In this document: piece by piece, positions 8,391 to 17,706 of the stretch
Layout: each line of letters opens with the position of its first letter
How positions within the stretch are numbered: the first letter of the stretch is position 1
NCBI GenBank assembly: GCA_018815555.1
Contig: JAHIWF010000242.1
Span: 1-42,357, forward strand
Length of the DNA: 42,357 nt
Source: Spirochaetota bacterium
GTDB lineage: Bacteria; Spirochaetota; Spirochaetia; Treponematales; UBA12059
Reading direction: 5' to 3'
Translations under genes and position numbers: made by a program
The notes under the pieces: generated by a model
What the model was told of the DNA's origin: nothing
Databases searched by the model: none
What the model saw: only the letters and a program-made list of their open reading frames with translations

Positions 8391-9449
8391 CTACCAAGAG
8401 GCACACCAGCCAGGCTGCTTAGCCGATCCGGCTCTTTCCCTATACTCCCGCGGGGTTAGCCCGGACCATTTTTTAAATGATCTGCGAAAGACACTCACGT
8501 CAGAAAAACCCAGCAAACAGGTAATATGCTCAACTGTATAATTCTCACGCAGGTATTTTTGTGCCATATGTTGACGAATTTCACGTAATAATTCACTGAA
8601 TACTATTCCCTCCGCTTCAAGACGCTTTTGCAGGGTCCGAACACTCACTGCCATTTGCCGGGCGACACCAGCCAGGGACAGCTTTTCGTCAGGCAGTTGC
8701 GTCAGAATTATGCGGGTTACAGCCCCGGTGGCAGAATCAGCTCCCTCAAGGCGTAACAACAGCTCCTGGGCATATACCTCGAACTGATCCTTTAGAGCTG
8801 GATTGGCCATCCGCACAGGCAGACTACCCATTCTTGAGTCCAGCAATAACGAATTGTGTTGATGGCCGAATATAACCGGACACTGAAAAACCCGCTCATA
8901 CTCTTCACGTACCGGTGGGTCTGGATAGGTGAATGTTACTTCCAGAGGCTTGAGTGGTAGTCCGGAGAGGCTGCGAGCCAAACAAATGCTGCTGGAAAAG
9001 GCGGAATCAAAACAATGCCGGGACATCACAGGGGCATGTTGAGGTGAAGAATATATAAACCGAACGGTATTTATGCCAAACACAGTACGGCTATTGATTA
9101 AATTGCCGATTATCCGCTGATATTGCCCGGATTTTTCGAATGCCTCTTTAAGGTTTCTGCAATTCATCATAATATACCCCAATATAGACCAGCTGCCGGG
9201 ATGAGCAAACTCTCCCATATGCAGTCCAAAACTATGGTCATTTAGCATAGCAGCTGCCGCTTCTTGTATTTCCAGGTAGGTTTCGATTGGCAGATAAGTA
9301 TCGGGAGCACATACATGGTTACGATCAAGCCCCATCGAAAGCAAAAACCTGTCTAGATCAACCTTGAGCGATTGCAAATATAAAAACATCTGGGAAAGCA
9401 CACTGGTAGAAACAGTAATCGGTTCAGGATTCATATTTTTATTATACAT
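8391..9449 (-). CDS. AraC-family transcriptional regulator with arabinose-binding-type N-domain
   Basis: The predicted protein has 352 residues. Residues 20-210 match the AraC N-terminal ligand domain of the OruR/ArgR-like type (segments DTYLPIETYLEIQEAAA, FGLHMGEFAHPGSW, LGYIMMNCRNLKEAFE). Residues 245-345 are the double helix-turn-helix, with LSLAGVARQMAVSVRTLQKRL, then LLGFSDVSVFRRSFKKWSG and LTPREYR. It binds DNA as an activator or repressor in response to an unknown small molecule. An alternative start is the ATG at 9434. A perfect TATAAT lies between the two candidate starts. The likely target is the reductase gene downstream or its own divergent neighbour at 9623. Confidence 0.85.
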   Translation of the reverse strand: MYNKNMNPEPITVSTSVLSQMFLYLQSLKVDLDRFLLSMGLDRNHVCAPDTYLPIETYLEIQEAAAAMLNDHSFGLHMGEFAHPGSWSILGYIMMNCRNLKEAFEKSGQYQRIIGNLINSRTVFGINTVRFIYSSPQHAPVMSRHCFDSAFSSSICLARSLSGLPLKPLEVTFTYPDPPVREEYERVFQCPVIFGHQHNSLLLDSRMGSLPVRMANPALKDQFEVYAQELLLRLEGADSATGAVTRIILTQLPDEKLSLAGVARQMAVSVRTLQKRLEAEGIVFSELLREIRQHMAQKYLRENYTVEHITCLLGFSDVSVFRRSFKKWSGLTPREYRERAGSAKQPGWCASW

Positions 9450-9622
9450 GTATTTTTGGCAAAGTCATCCAATATCATAAATGCAGTTACCGGATAATGT
9501 TCAGAAATAGTTAATTATCGCTTTAACAAAAAAGTTTTAAACACAAACATGAATAGAGGTTTTATACTACCGCTATCACCGGGTCTTGTGACCTCAGGTA
9601 TCCCTGTCTTGGATGGTAACTT

Positions 9623-10270
9623 ATGCTTAAAGTTGTGCTAAGTGTTATGGTACTCATTGGATTTCTATCACCTGTTTTCTCCCAGAACAGTCTGCCCGAT
9701 TACAACTTTGCCTCCGGAACCTGGAATTTTATCGGATCTCGACTGCATCAGGAAGATGAAAAAGCCGGATTGGCCAAACTCAACATCCATGTTCCGCAGA
9801 ACAGTAAGATGATCTATTCTTTTAATGCCCGTTATGAATCTGGTGCTGAAGATGGGCATGCCGGCTTTGGGGTGCATCTTTTTGCAGACACCGTACATCC
9901 TAAGGCCTCATGGGGCAATGGCGAATCATGGTTGCTTTGGCTGAACTATGATGAGAAGCCAGTATCACCGGATATTCCCGCCGGATTCAGTGCCCAGGTA
10001 TATCGCAGCCGATCGCACTCACGTATGGATCTGGTTCAAACTATTGACCTAAATCAATTTGGGAACCTAATTACCTCCGAGATACTTGCCCAGCCAATAC
10101 CAATACGGATCTGGCTGGATGGCGAAACTGGGGAAGTAAGGATCTACGATCCAATTGATCAATCCTATTACTATTATTTCTATCTTGAAAGCGATGGCTT
10201 GCCGCTCCGGGGCGATTGGATTGCGCTCAGAACTAATGGCGTGCATTTATCGTTCGGACTTGATAGCTAA
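9623..10270 (+). CDS. exported protein of unknown function
   Basis: The predicted protein has 215 residues with a signal peptide (LSVMVLIGFLSPVFS, cleavage near residue 20). The mature part begins NSLPDYNFASGTWNFIG and is beta-rich, with many Trp and Tyr residues, alternating strands such as MIYSFNARYES, GHAGFGVHLFAD and IRIWLDGETGEVRIYD, and an odd QSYYYYFYLE run. The layout suggests a single jelly-roll or concanavalin-like sandwich, as in carbohydrate-binding or LamG-type domains, but I cannot assign a family. GGATGG precedes the ATG. It is divergent from the AraC-type gene and convergent with the CrtI-like gene. Confidence 0.65.
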   Translation: MLKVVLSVMVLIGFLSPVFSQNSLPDYNFASGTWNFIGSRLHQEDEKAGLAKLNIHVPQNSKMIYSFNARYESGAEDGHAGFGVHLFADTVHPKASWGNGESWLLWLNYDEKPVSPDIPAGFSAQVYRSRSHSRMDLVQTIDLNQFGNLITSEILAQPIPIRIWLDGETGEVRIYDPIDQSYYYYFYLESDGLPLRGDWIALRTNGVHLSFGLDS

Positions 10271-10372
10271 ACCTCACACTGGGAATGGGGCAGGAACGAA
10301 TGAAGTTATCCAGCCAGACGGTGGCGGGTTCGACTTTAATTCGTTCCTTATTTGAAATGACCTATATATTCT

Positions 10373-11857
10373 TTAGCCAAATGCAACATCGAAATCCCGA
10401 CACAAGTGCTGTACAGCAGTACGGGCGGTATTTACCGCCGAAGGCAAGCCGCCCGGAGGACTTATTCTTTGCCCGGCAAAATAGACATTTTCAATACTTC
10501 TAACCTTACAAGGATACATGCCCATTTTACTGCCAACTGTACTAATGCCCATCCATGATCCTTTGTATGAATGAATATAGCGTTCATACGTTAATGGGGT
10601 GGCAACATCCCAGACCTCAATCTGCCCTTTGAGATGTGGAAAGTGCTGGGTTAAAACCGCTATAAAATCTTGTGCCAGTTGCTCTTTAGTTTGCTTATAG
10701 GTACCTGCAAGTTCTCGATTCTTCCAGAAATCATAAGAATCACCGCCAATAATGCTGGTGATTGCTGTTCCCTTACCAGGGGCATAGCCGCTTTCAGCTG
10801 AATAGAGATGATAGTTAATGATATTAAACTGGCAATCTCCCAGCTTCAATGGTGTACCAGCAATAAAAACTCCACTTTTCGGCTCATTACATAAATCAGC
10901 TTTGGTGCCGACACAAAGAAAGGTACAGGACTTCGGCACGAGTGTATTTCGCATTTGTAAAACCCAACGGTCACTTAAGGGTTTTTCGAATAGATCCTGA
11001 GTAGCAACAGCGGCATCCTGGGTTATAATAACAGCATCGGCATCAACTTGCCTGTCATTCACTTCCAACCCAACTGCCCGGCCCTCTTTTACAACAATTT
11101 TTGCCACTTTATGTTTATACTCAATTACACCCCCGAGCGACTGATATTTTGCTGCCATGCGAGCTGCCATAGCCAGTGAGCCGCCATCCGGGAAAGCTCC
11201 ATCGCCATTCATCAAGGTTGCCAGAGTAAAAACTGTTGCGGTAGCTGCGTATTCATCGCCGGTTATGCTTCTGAGCAAAAGTCTGATGGCAGGATTTTTA
11301 AAACGCCTGGCATAATCTTTTGAACTGATTTTCGCATAGTACCCGATACGAATAATAGCAGGCAGTAACGCGACAAATTTAAGCAGGTTGAATTTTTCAA
11401 ATACTATTGGCTTCCGAAGTTTTAATCCTTTCAAGTCCTTAATCGGCATGGAGAATTTGGAAAAATCGCTAAGATCTGAACATAAACGCTTTATTTCTTT
11501 ATCATCTTCCGGTGCTATAGAAATCAAGTGTTGCTGCCACCTTGCCAGATTCCTGTAAAGGCAGACGATTTGCCCTTCGCACTCGACCGTCAAAAATGGA
11601 TCCACACTGTGGAACTGTACCTGATCATTAATTGCGCCTACGTCTCGCCACAATTGGTGGTATGAACTCTTAGGTGACGATCCGGTAAGCCAGTGCATGG
11701 CCCCCTCAAAGATGTACCCCTTTCGTTTCCAGCTAGTGCATGCACCACCTGGCATAGTGTGGCTTTCATAAATAGTGGTGTCAAATCCGCAATTCTGTGC
11801 GTATACTCCTGCGGCTAACCCGGCTATTCCCCCACCAACGATTGCTATTTTCTTCAT
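10373..11857 (-). CDS. CrtI-like FAD-dependent oxidoreductase (phytoene desaturase/carotenoid isomerase family)
   Basis: The predicted protein has 494 residues, the usual length for the family. The N-terminus has the dinucleotide fold IAIVGGGIAGLAAGVYA, followed by YESHTMPGGACTSW. The C-terminus has the FAD-closing segment VYFAGQRISPPGGLPSAVN, typical of carotenoid desaturases and isomerases. Such enzymes oxidise or isomerise polyenes or related hydrophobic substrates at the membrane. No phytoene synthase or other carotenoid gene is in the window, and the protein is nearer to the broad CrtI/CrtH/retinol saturase group than to a proven desaturase, so the substrate is open. It is the last gene of a minus-strand run that includes an FMN-binding lipoprotein 742 bases upstream. 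Confidence 0.85.
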   Translation of the reverse strand: MKKIAIVGGGIAGLAAGVYAQNCGFDTTIYESHTMPGGACTSWKRKGYIFEGAMHWLTGSSPKSSYHQLWRDVGAINDQVQFHSVDPFLTVECEGQIVCLYRNLARWQQHLISIAPEDDKEIKRLCSDLSDFSKFSMPIKDLKGLKLRKPIVFEKFNLLKFVALLPAIIRIGYYAKISSKDYARRFKNPAIRLLLRSITGDEYAATATVFTLATLMNGDGAFPDGGSLAMAARMAAKYQSLGGVIEYKHKVAKIVVKEGRAVGLEVNDRQVDADAVIITQDAAVATQDLFEKPLSDRWVLQMRNTLVPKSCTFLCVGTKADLCNEPKSGVFIAGTPLKLGDCQFNIINYHLYSAESGYAPGKGTAITSIIGGDSYDFWKNRELAGTYKQTKEQLAQDFIAVLTQHFPHLKGQIEVWDVATPLTYERYIHSYKGSWMGISTVGSKMGMYPCKVRSIENVYFAGQRISPPGGLPSAVNTARTAVQHLCRDFDVAFG

Positions 11858-11918
11858 TTCTTTTTCACTCCCTGTACGTTTTCACATGGCTATAATTATC
11901 AAGTTTTTTTGTGTAGTG

Positions 11919-12575
11919 CTATTGTCGGACTTCCAGACTCGTTAGCTCAGTAATTGTTAGTGGAGTACCTGGACCACCCTCCACAGATTCGTAGCGCACA
12001 TAACGGCCATCAGACTTGCGGAACCAATAATTAGCCTGCCAGAAGAGACTTCTAATTCCGGTAAGTGTAACCTTTAGCTGTGAGGATTCAAAACTTAAGC
12101 CGTAAGCTTCAATCTTTTTATCTCCCATCCTTGAAACTTCCATCTCGTAGGCGACCATTTCATCAAGCTTGACCACCCAATATTTCATGGAACGCAGACT
12201 ACCTGCATTAAAGTGCTCCAGTGCCAGTTCCTGCGCCTGATACCATGGATGATTATTGATTCTCAATTGTTTTGCTGTTACTTGGTTTTCAAACTTTCCA
12301 GAAATGATAATAATGTCCCCTACTCTTTCAAAATTGATATCGGTTCCTACTTCTTTGTTACATAAATGCCACACCAAAGTTGAATATGAGTCATTGAGCT
12401 CAATTTTTGATGTCTGGTTATAAGTAACATTAAAACCATACGAAGTATTCTGTATTACCATTGTATTGATACTTGTTCCTGCACCAGTTATTGACCGGTA
12501 GTTACGGATTTCCTGTACATGGCCATAAGTGCAGATAATGAATATGAACAGGCAGACAAAAAACGGATATTTCAT
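11919..12575 (-). CDS. exported protein of unknown function
   Basis: The predicted protein has 218 residues with a short signal peptide (FFVCLFIFIICTYG). The mature part is beta-rich: FERVGDIIIISGKFENQ, SMKYWVVKLDEMVAYEMEVSRMG and FESSQLKVTLTGIRSLFWQANYWFRKSDGRYVRYE. The repeated strand pattern and the late Trp/Tyr cluster resemble small periplasmic lipid-binding sandwiches, but no family is recognised. It lies 23 bases after the FMN-binding lipoprotein and 61 before the CrtI-like gene, so all three are probably co-transcribed. Confidence 0.65.
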   Translation of the reverse strand: MKYPFFVCLFIFIICTYGHVQEIRNYRSITGAGTSINTMVIQNTSYGFNVTYNQTSKIELNDSYSTLVWHLCNKEVGTDINFERVGDIIIISGKFENQVTAKQLRINNHPWYQAQELALEHFNAGSLRSMKYWVVKLDEMVAYEMEVSRMGDKKIEAYGLSFESSQLKVTLTGIRSLFWQANYWFRKSDGRYVRYESVEGGPGTPLTITELTSLEVRQ

Positions 12576-12598
12576 TGCTCTCTACTCCTGGTTAGCCC

Positions 12599-13024
12599 TT
12601 ATGGTATAAGCGCCTGTTCTATTGCTTTCAAATAGGCTTTACCTGTATACCCCGGATGTAACGTAGCCCCACTCACCGCATCCAGACTCAGAAGATTCTG
12701 ATTTTCAAGAATCGCAATCCGCATTGATTCCAGATAATTGTCTGATCGCAGCGCAGTTGGATCTATCACTTCGATATCTTCATACAATTGGTTTTTTATG
12801 GTAACGCTTACCTTGACATAGGGATTGGCTACCATTTTCCCTTTTGCGGGCTTGATACGATACTCTCCTACATAATTTCCATCTGCCAATGAATCAAGAT
12901 CCGGCTCAGTAATTATAATTGAATGATAATAGATTGTCTGAACATCATTACTAGCACAGGCAGCCAGCAGAACTGCAATTATAAAAAAGAAGCCTGAGAT
13001 AACAATTCCTCGTTTCATCTTCAT
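12599..13024 (-). CDS. FMN-binding-domain lipoprotein
   Basis: The predicted protein has 141 residues. The start is ATG 13024 because GGGGTGA lies five bases upstream; the frame runs 46 codons further without a ribosome site. The lipobox LLAAC puts Cys20 at the mature N-terminus. Residues 55-140 are an FMN_bind domain with GNYVGEYRIKP early and DAVSGATLHPGYTGKAYLKA at the end. SGAT is the flavinylation motif in which Thr takes FMN by a phosphoester bond, added by ApbE. Such proteins carry electrons outside the cytoplasmic membrane (RnfG, NqrC and related proteins). No Rnf/Nqr or apbE gene is in the window, so its partners are unknown. Confidence 0.85.
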   Translation of the reverse strand: MKMKRGIVISGFFFIIAVLLAACASNDVQTIYYHSIIITEPDLDSLADGNYVGEYRIKPAKGKMVANPYVKVSVTIKNQLYEDIEVIDPTALRSDNYLESMRIAILENQNLLSLDAVSGATLHPGYTGKAYLKAIEQALIP

Positions 13025-13186
13025 CTGATCACCCCTTACCGGTTTGTAGAATTTCGTTAGAATCACATTTATTGTCATATTATCCAGTTTCCTTAGGCCC
13101 AGGCAGCTCCTATACATCAGCCGTTCGCTAAAAGACAAGGTTTTTGATGGTTGCTTCAACAAATAAATATATCAAATTTCACAGCA

Positions 13187-13969
13187 TTAAAATCTTTTTA
13201 ATGATATCCACCAACTCTTGTTGATCGCGTTTCTTCGCCTGAAAGACTGCACGATCATATAGGTAAAATATAAACTTATTATTACACAAGTCAGATAGAA
13301 TAAGAAATCAATATCATCATGCAAAGAACCATTTAATGCAACCGAAACAGCCCCCGTCACTTGATGGGCAAGAGCTACAAGAATGAGAGATTCACTCCAC
13401 AAATACAGAAGTAAGCTGACTGTATAATAAGCAAAGAGAAACAACTGTACTGCCAGCGTTAGGCCAGCTGGATAAAAATGAAACTGAGCCAGATGATACA
13501 ATGAAAAAGCCAAAGCCGTGATTAGAACTGAAGTTTTAGTGCTAAAAGTCAGACGTAGTACCGGCAACAAAAGAACAGCAAAGAGCGGATAATAAGTGGT
13601 ATGAAACAGCAGTATACTGACAAAATGTATAACAAATGCAGGTATTCCAATACTGCTGCCGGAAAGAGCCTTGATAGATTCAAAATTTACAACAAACAGA
13701 AACAAGGCAAAAACTAATAGCACCTGACTGGTTTTTTTAGTCTGAGGCCAAAATGAATACTCAAGCTTCCATTTTCTAGCCAAGAAAAATGGCAGGATAA
13801 TGCCAAAAAATGGTATTCCAATAAACCCAAACAAAACACCAGACAGTGCCTGATAGACTTCGCTGCCATTAATAAGAGACATTTTCATCAGCTGATTGGA
13901 AAGAGCGATTGTACCTGTATATATTAAATATATAGCAGAAGCGATAAATAATTTACTCTTAACATTCAT
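13187..13969 (-). CDS. CPBP-like integral membrane protein lacking the Glu-Glu motif
   Basis: The predicted protein has 260 residues and about eight hydrophobic helices. SLYHLAQFHFYPAGL and LVALAHQVTGAVS match the second and third motifs (FxxxH and HxxxN/H types) of CPBP intramembrane metalloproteases of the Abi/CAAX-protease group. In active members a first motif EExxxR precedes these; here the matching stretch reads FHTTYYPLFAVLLLPVLR with no Glu pair. It is therefore either a non-peptidase relative or a diverged enzyme. It is AT-rich and lies between the DUF4386-like gene and the FMN-binding lipoprotein. A bacteriocin-immunity role, known for some relatives, is possible but unsupported here. 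Confidence 0.65.
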   Translation of the reverse strand: MNVKSKLFIASAIYLIYTGTIALSNQLMKMSLINGSEVYQALSGVLFGFIGIPFFGIILPFFLARKWKLEYSFWPQTKKTSQVLLVFALFLFVVNFESIKALSGSSIGIPAFVIHFVSILLFHTTYYPLFAVLLLPVLRLTFSTKTSVLITALAFSLYHLAQFHFYPAGLTLAVQLFLFAYYTVSLLLYLWSESLILVALAHQVTGAVSVALNGSLHDDIDFLFYLTCVIISLYFTYMIVQSFRRRNAINKSWWISLKRF

Positions 13970-14095
13970 TTGCTACTCCTCATTACAGCCAGCTATCGAC
14001 CTACCAAAACAGACAGTAATTCCTTTTATATCGAACTACAATAAAGGTCGCTATGTTACTAATTCCACCGACTGCACCTTTCGCCCTTGCCATGG

Positions 14096-14872
14096 TCAAC
14101 GCATAATAAGTGTCTTCTTTAGACGGAACAGATCCAATGCGATAAGAATGCAGAGGGGAATGGTAGTCAGGGTATTAAACAACAGGAATAACTGACCAAT
14201 TATGGGCAGCCAGAATCCGACACCGCCGGCTGCACAAATTAGGCCAGTCCAGGCTGTACCCCGACGATAATATGCAGTCCTGAACATTAGAGTAAAATTG
14301 AGCAATCCGGCCAACATTAACAGTGCGGTCTGTGCCAGCCAGGCGATTCCGTCCATTTGGGCCAAAAATACCTGCCCGGCAGCCAGCAAACGCGCTTGCT
14401 CCACAACATCCATTGCAGAAGAAAATTGCTTGCTTAAATTCACCAGCTCGACTAAGGGACGGCAAACAATCATTAGTCCAAGACCCATGATATTTAGGGC
14501 CAACGCCAGCAAGGCGAGAGAAGGACTTATCGGTTTAAGAGTCCTATACAACGCTATGTACATAAGAATGGAAGCAGGGCCAATAAACAGCATAAGAACA
14601 TCGAGTGATATTAAACCAACCAACAAGTCAGTTTGCAACATAATAAATATTTCTTCAGAACCCAATGTGTTACCGGTATAGGGCCAGATTACCCAGGCGA
14701 CCAGGGCCAACACCACAGAAAAAGCGACAGTCAAGGCCGAGACTCCGCCTGGAACTAACAAAGCTGTATCTTTCCGGTCAAGCACCTCTATACCCTGTCG
14801 CAAGCCAGACGTGTCATGTTTCATAGTCATACTAATCAAAGCTCCCTTCATGCAAGTCTGTGAATCTGACAT
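14096..14872 (-). CDS. DUF4386-like integral membrane protein
   Basis: The predicted protein has up to 258 residues and six or seven transmembrane helices, with hydrophilic loops such as VCRPLVELVNLSKQFSSAM and QARLLAAGQVFLAQMDG. Helix order and the PASILMYIALYRTLKP segment fit the DUF4386 group, membrane proteins of unknown function common in bacteria with many regulators. The start is uncertain: ATG 14872 opens the frame, but GGGAG is better placed for ATG 14830 (MTMKHDTSG). The next gene on the strand follows after 126 bases, so co-transcription is possible. Confidence 0.65.
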   Translation of the reverse strand: MSDSQTCMKGALISMTMKHDTSGLRQGIEVLDRKDTALLVPGGVSALTVAFSVVLALVAWVIWPYTGNTLGSEEIFIMLQTDLLVGLISLDVLMLFIGPASILMYIALYRTLKPISPSLALLALALNIMGLGLMIVCRPLVELVNLSKQFSSAMDVVEQARLLAAGQVFLAQMDGIAWLAQTALLMLAGLLNFTLMFRTAYYRRGTAWTGLICAAGGVGFWLPIIGQLFLLFNTLTTIPLCILIALDLFRLKKTLIMR

Positions 14873-15224
14873 TCTACTGCCATAATGCCGACATTGCTGC
14901 AGGCATTACGATAACGCACTAAAGGCTAGAGGGAAATGACCAAACGCGCAAATTTCGTGACCTATTGTGAATAGTTAGCAGCTACCAAAAATCCACCAAG
15001 ACTCAAGACAGGTAAAGCGCCACTAAGCGACCGAGCAGGCATCGCCATAAGACAAGCATAGCAAAACTTTACTGACTTTGCGATGACAAATCCCTGAATT
15101 TTAATTACCATTGATTTCTCGGCATATTTTCAGATGCCGCGAAAATATAATTTTGGCTGATGCAGAGAAGCACAACACAGAACCTTTCATGCCGGCCGAA
15201 GACTAAAGAAGGAGAACTACTACT
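14873..15224. other. 352-base intergenic region between divergent genes
   Basis: No open frame longer than a few dozen codons with a ribosome site is seen. The region holds a perfect TATAAT (15146-15151) and an inverted repeat, CGGCAT/ATGCCG (15120-15139), upstream of the plus-strand hydrolase gene, plus the start region of the minus-strand membrane gene. Nothing else is recognisable. Confidence 0.6.
15120..15151 (+). promoter_or_regulatory. candidate promoter with operator-like inverted repeat
   Basis: TATAAT at 15146-15151 is a perfect -10 element, but no good -35 lies 16-18 bases upstream, which would fit an activator-dependent promoter. The CGGCAT...ATGCCG inverted repeat (15120-15139) occupies the place of the -35 element. 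The transcript would start about 66 bases before the hydrolase ATG. Confidence 0.35.
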
Positions 15225-16058
15225 ATGAACAAGAATAAAACGCGCTACGGATATTTCCGCAATGGTCTGCCCTATGCCACAAGCGGACAGGGCTCAAAAC
15301 CCCTGCTGATTTTCCAGGGCCTGATGTTTGAGAACAAACCGCAGTCTGGCATGCTCTTTGGCTACGGTTTTCTTGAGCAGGAGTACACCCTGTTCTCCGT
15401 TCTGCGCAAGCCGGGGCAGCCCCGGCACTGTACGCTTAAGGCGATGGCAGAAGATTACGCCGATTTAATCAGGGAAGAGTTCCATTCCCCACTGGATATA
15501 ATCGGTGTTTCGACAGGTGGATCTATTGCCCAATATTTTGCCGCCGACCATCCCGAACTCCTTCGACGCCTGGTGATACACTCCAGCGCGCACAGTCTGG
15601 GCGAAGCCGGTAAGCGATTACAGCTGGAACTAGCACGGCTTGCCGCGAGCGGAGAAGGCAAGGCAGCCTTTCAAGCCATGATGCGCTTTATCCTGCCCAA
15701 AAGCGGCATCTGGAGCCTCTTGAATCCAATGCTGACAGCTATGCTGGGCGGCCTGCTTGCGCCAAATCAAAAGGCGGATCTTTCCGATCTGATAACAACC
15801 ATAGAAGCAGAGGATCAGCATGCTTTCTTAGACCGCCTGCACGAGATTAAGGCCCCAACCTTGGTCATAGCCGGTTCGGAGGATCCCTTCTACAGTCCTG
15901 AACTATTCCGTGAAACCGCGGCCGGCATTCCGGATGCCCGGCTGGTTTTGTACCCTAAGATGCGGCATCCTGCAACCGGCAGGCGTTTTAGTCAGGAAGT
16001 GATGGAGTTCCTAGCCGGAAAGCCTTCCACTATTAACCGTAATCTAACAAATGATTAA
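15225..16058 (+). CDS. alpha/beta hydrolase
   Basis: The predicted protein has 277 residues without a signal peptide, so it is cytoplasmic. LLIFQGLMFENK replaces the usual HG oxyanion motif. GVSTGGSIAQYFAADHPE carries the nucleophile Ser, AGSEDPFYSPELF the acid Asp and KMRHPATGR the His, so the catalytic triad is complete. The fold is that of esterases and C-C hydrolases; the substrate is unknown. AAGGAG lies about ten bases before the ATG. It ends 23 bases before the solute-binding/VWA lipoprotein gene and may be the first gene of that operon. Confidence 0.8.
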   Translation: MNKNKTRYGYFRNGLPYATSGQGSKPLLIFQGLMFENKPQSGMLFGYGFLEQEYTLFSVLRKPGQPRHCTLKAMAEDYADLIREEFHSPLDIIGVSTGGSIAQYFAADHPELLRRLVIHSSAHSLGEAGKRLQLELARLAASGEGKAAFQAMMRFILPKSGIWSLLNPMLTAMLGGLLAPNQKADLSDLITTIEAEDQHAFLDRLHEIKAPTLVIAGSEDPFYSPELFRETAAGIPDARLVLYPKMRHPATGRRFSQEVMEFLAGKPSTINRNLTND

Positions 16059-16081
16059 CAGGGTTGTAGTAAGATTGTCTC

Positions 16082-17704
16082 ATGAGTACAAAGAAAAGGC
16101 GTGACGCCAGCCGTAGCGTTTTCCTCCTGGCTTTCGGATCGGTATTGATGATGATGGCGGTTTTGGCAGCCGTTTCCTTCCTTACCGGCTGTTCCCGCAC
16201 TTCCGTCGAGGGCTTCTCCATCATCTCCGGATCGGAAAACGAGACCCTCGAGCCTATCATTAAAGAATTCGCCGACCGGCAAGGAATCGAAATCAGTATC
16301 GTATACAAAGGCTCGGTCGATATCATGCTCCAGCTCAAGGATCCAGGCTTCGCCTACGATGCGGTCTGGCCGGCCAATGCTCTCTGGGTTACACTTGGAG
16401 ATACTTCAAGAAAGGTCAAACACCTTACCTCAATTATGACCTCGCCGGTGGCCTTTGGAATCAGGCATAGTACCGCCGAGCGCTTGGGCTACATCGGACA
16501 GGAAGTACGCGTCCGGGATCTATTGGAAGACATCCGCTCGGGAGAGCTCTCATTCATGATGACCTCGGCAACCCAAAGCAATTCGGGGGCTTCCGCCTAT
16601 TTAGGCTTCCTCTATGCCCTGGCTGGCAACCCTGATGTGTTAAGTATGGAACAGTTGCGTTCCCCGCAACTGAGAGAGGAAATACGCACTCTTCTGTCCG
16701 GCATCAACCGGTCATCGGGAAGTTCCGGCTGGCTCAAGGACCTGTTCCTCTCTTCTAACTATGAAGCCATGGTCAATTATGAAGCGGTACTGATCGAAAC
16801 CAACCAGGCATTGATCGCCACCGGTCGCGAACCGCTGTACCTGGTATATCCGGTGGACGGCACGGTCCTGGCCGATTCTCCCCTGGGTTATTATGACCAG
16901 GGAGATGCCGACAAAGAGCAGGTATTTCTTGATCTACAGAAACACCTGCTTTCCGAAGCGGTACAGAAACGCATCGCCGGCATGGGACGGAGAACTGGAA
17001 TGGCCGGCCTGGCCTCCGCTTATGATCCGGCAGTGTTCCGCTCCGAATGGGGTATCCAGCCGGAGCGTATTCTGTCTCCCATCCGCATGCCGAATGAGCT
17101 GGTCCTGTCCGAGGCACTCCGGCTATATCAGACGGATTTCCGTAAACCATCCTATACTGTGTTTGCTTTGGACTATTCGGGCAGTATGGCCGGTGAAGGC
17201 GCAGTCCAGTTAAAAGAAGCCATGAACCTGCTGCTGGATCCGGAACGCTCGTCTACCTATATGCTGCAGCCTGGTATCGACGACCATATAGTTGTATTGC
17301 CTTTCTCCAACCGGGTCCTGGAAGTTTGGGACGCGGACGGTGGAGACTCCACTCAGCTGGCAGCCCTTCGTGACCGCATCCGGCTCATGGAGCCTGGTGG
17401 GGGTACCGATATTTACTCTCCGGTTATCGAGGGCATCAAGCGCATTGCAAAGGATCAGGACCACAGAAATTATATAAACTCGGTAATCCTGATGACCGAC
17501 GGAAGCTCGAATGCCGGACGCAAATTCAAGGATCTGGAACTGGCCTTCCGCGACCTTGGACTTGATGTTCCGGTTTTCTGCATCATGTTCGGCGCGGCAT
17601 CCCGGGAGCAGCTGGACGAAATCGTAAACTTGACACGAGCCCGGGTTTTCGACGGGCGCAAGGACCTGGTTGAGGCTTTCCGGCAGGTCCGGGGATACAA
17701 CTGA
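16082..17704 (+). CDS. lipoprotein fusing a solute-binding domain to a von Willebrand A domain
   Basis: The predicted protein has 540 residues. The signal ends SFLTGC (Cys37), so it is a lipoprotein. Residues 45-340 are a PstS-like periplasmic binding domain (FSIISGSENETLEPIIKEFA, later TSATQSNSGASAYLGFLY). Residues 358-535 are a von Willebrand A domain with a complete metal site: DYSGSM (DxSxS), GGGTDIYSP (Thr) and LMTDGSSN (Asp). VWA domains bind protein partners through the metal ion. The protein therefore looks like an extracytoplasmic receptor that couples ligand binding to partner binding rather than a transport protein; no permease is nearby. The next gene starts two bases after its stop. 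Confidence 0.85.
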   Translation: MSTKKRRDASRSVFLLAFGSVLMMMAVLAAVSFLTGCSRTSVEGFSIISGSENETLEPIIKEFADRQGIEISIVYKGSVDIMLQLKDPGFAYDAVWPANALWVTLGDTSRKVKHLTSIMTSPVAFGIRHSTAERLGYIGQEVRVRDLLEDIRSGELSFMMTSATQSNSGASAYLGFLYALAGNPDVLSMEQLRSPQLREEIRTLLSGINRSSGSSGWLKDLFLSSNYEAMVNYEAVLIETNQALIATGREPLYLVYPVDGTVLADSPLGYYDQGDADKEQVFLDLQKHLLSEAVQKRIAGMGRRTGMAGLASAYDPAVFRSEWGIQPERILSPIRMPNELVLSEALRLYQTDFRKPSYTVFALDYSGSMAGEGAVQLKEAMNLLLDPERSSTYMLQPGIDDHIVVLPFSNRVLEVWDADGGDSTQLAALRDRIRLMEPGGGTDIYSPVIEGIKRIAKDQDHRNYINSVILMTDGSSNAGRKFKDLELAFRDLGLDVPVFCIMFGAASREQLDEIVNLTRARVFDGRKDLVEAFRQVRGYN

Positions 17705-17706
17705 CC

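Noticed and set aside
10373-11857. Carotenoid biosynthesis cluster
   Set aside because: Only one CrtI-like enzyme is present; no phytoene synthase, cyclase or prenyltransferase gene is in the window.
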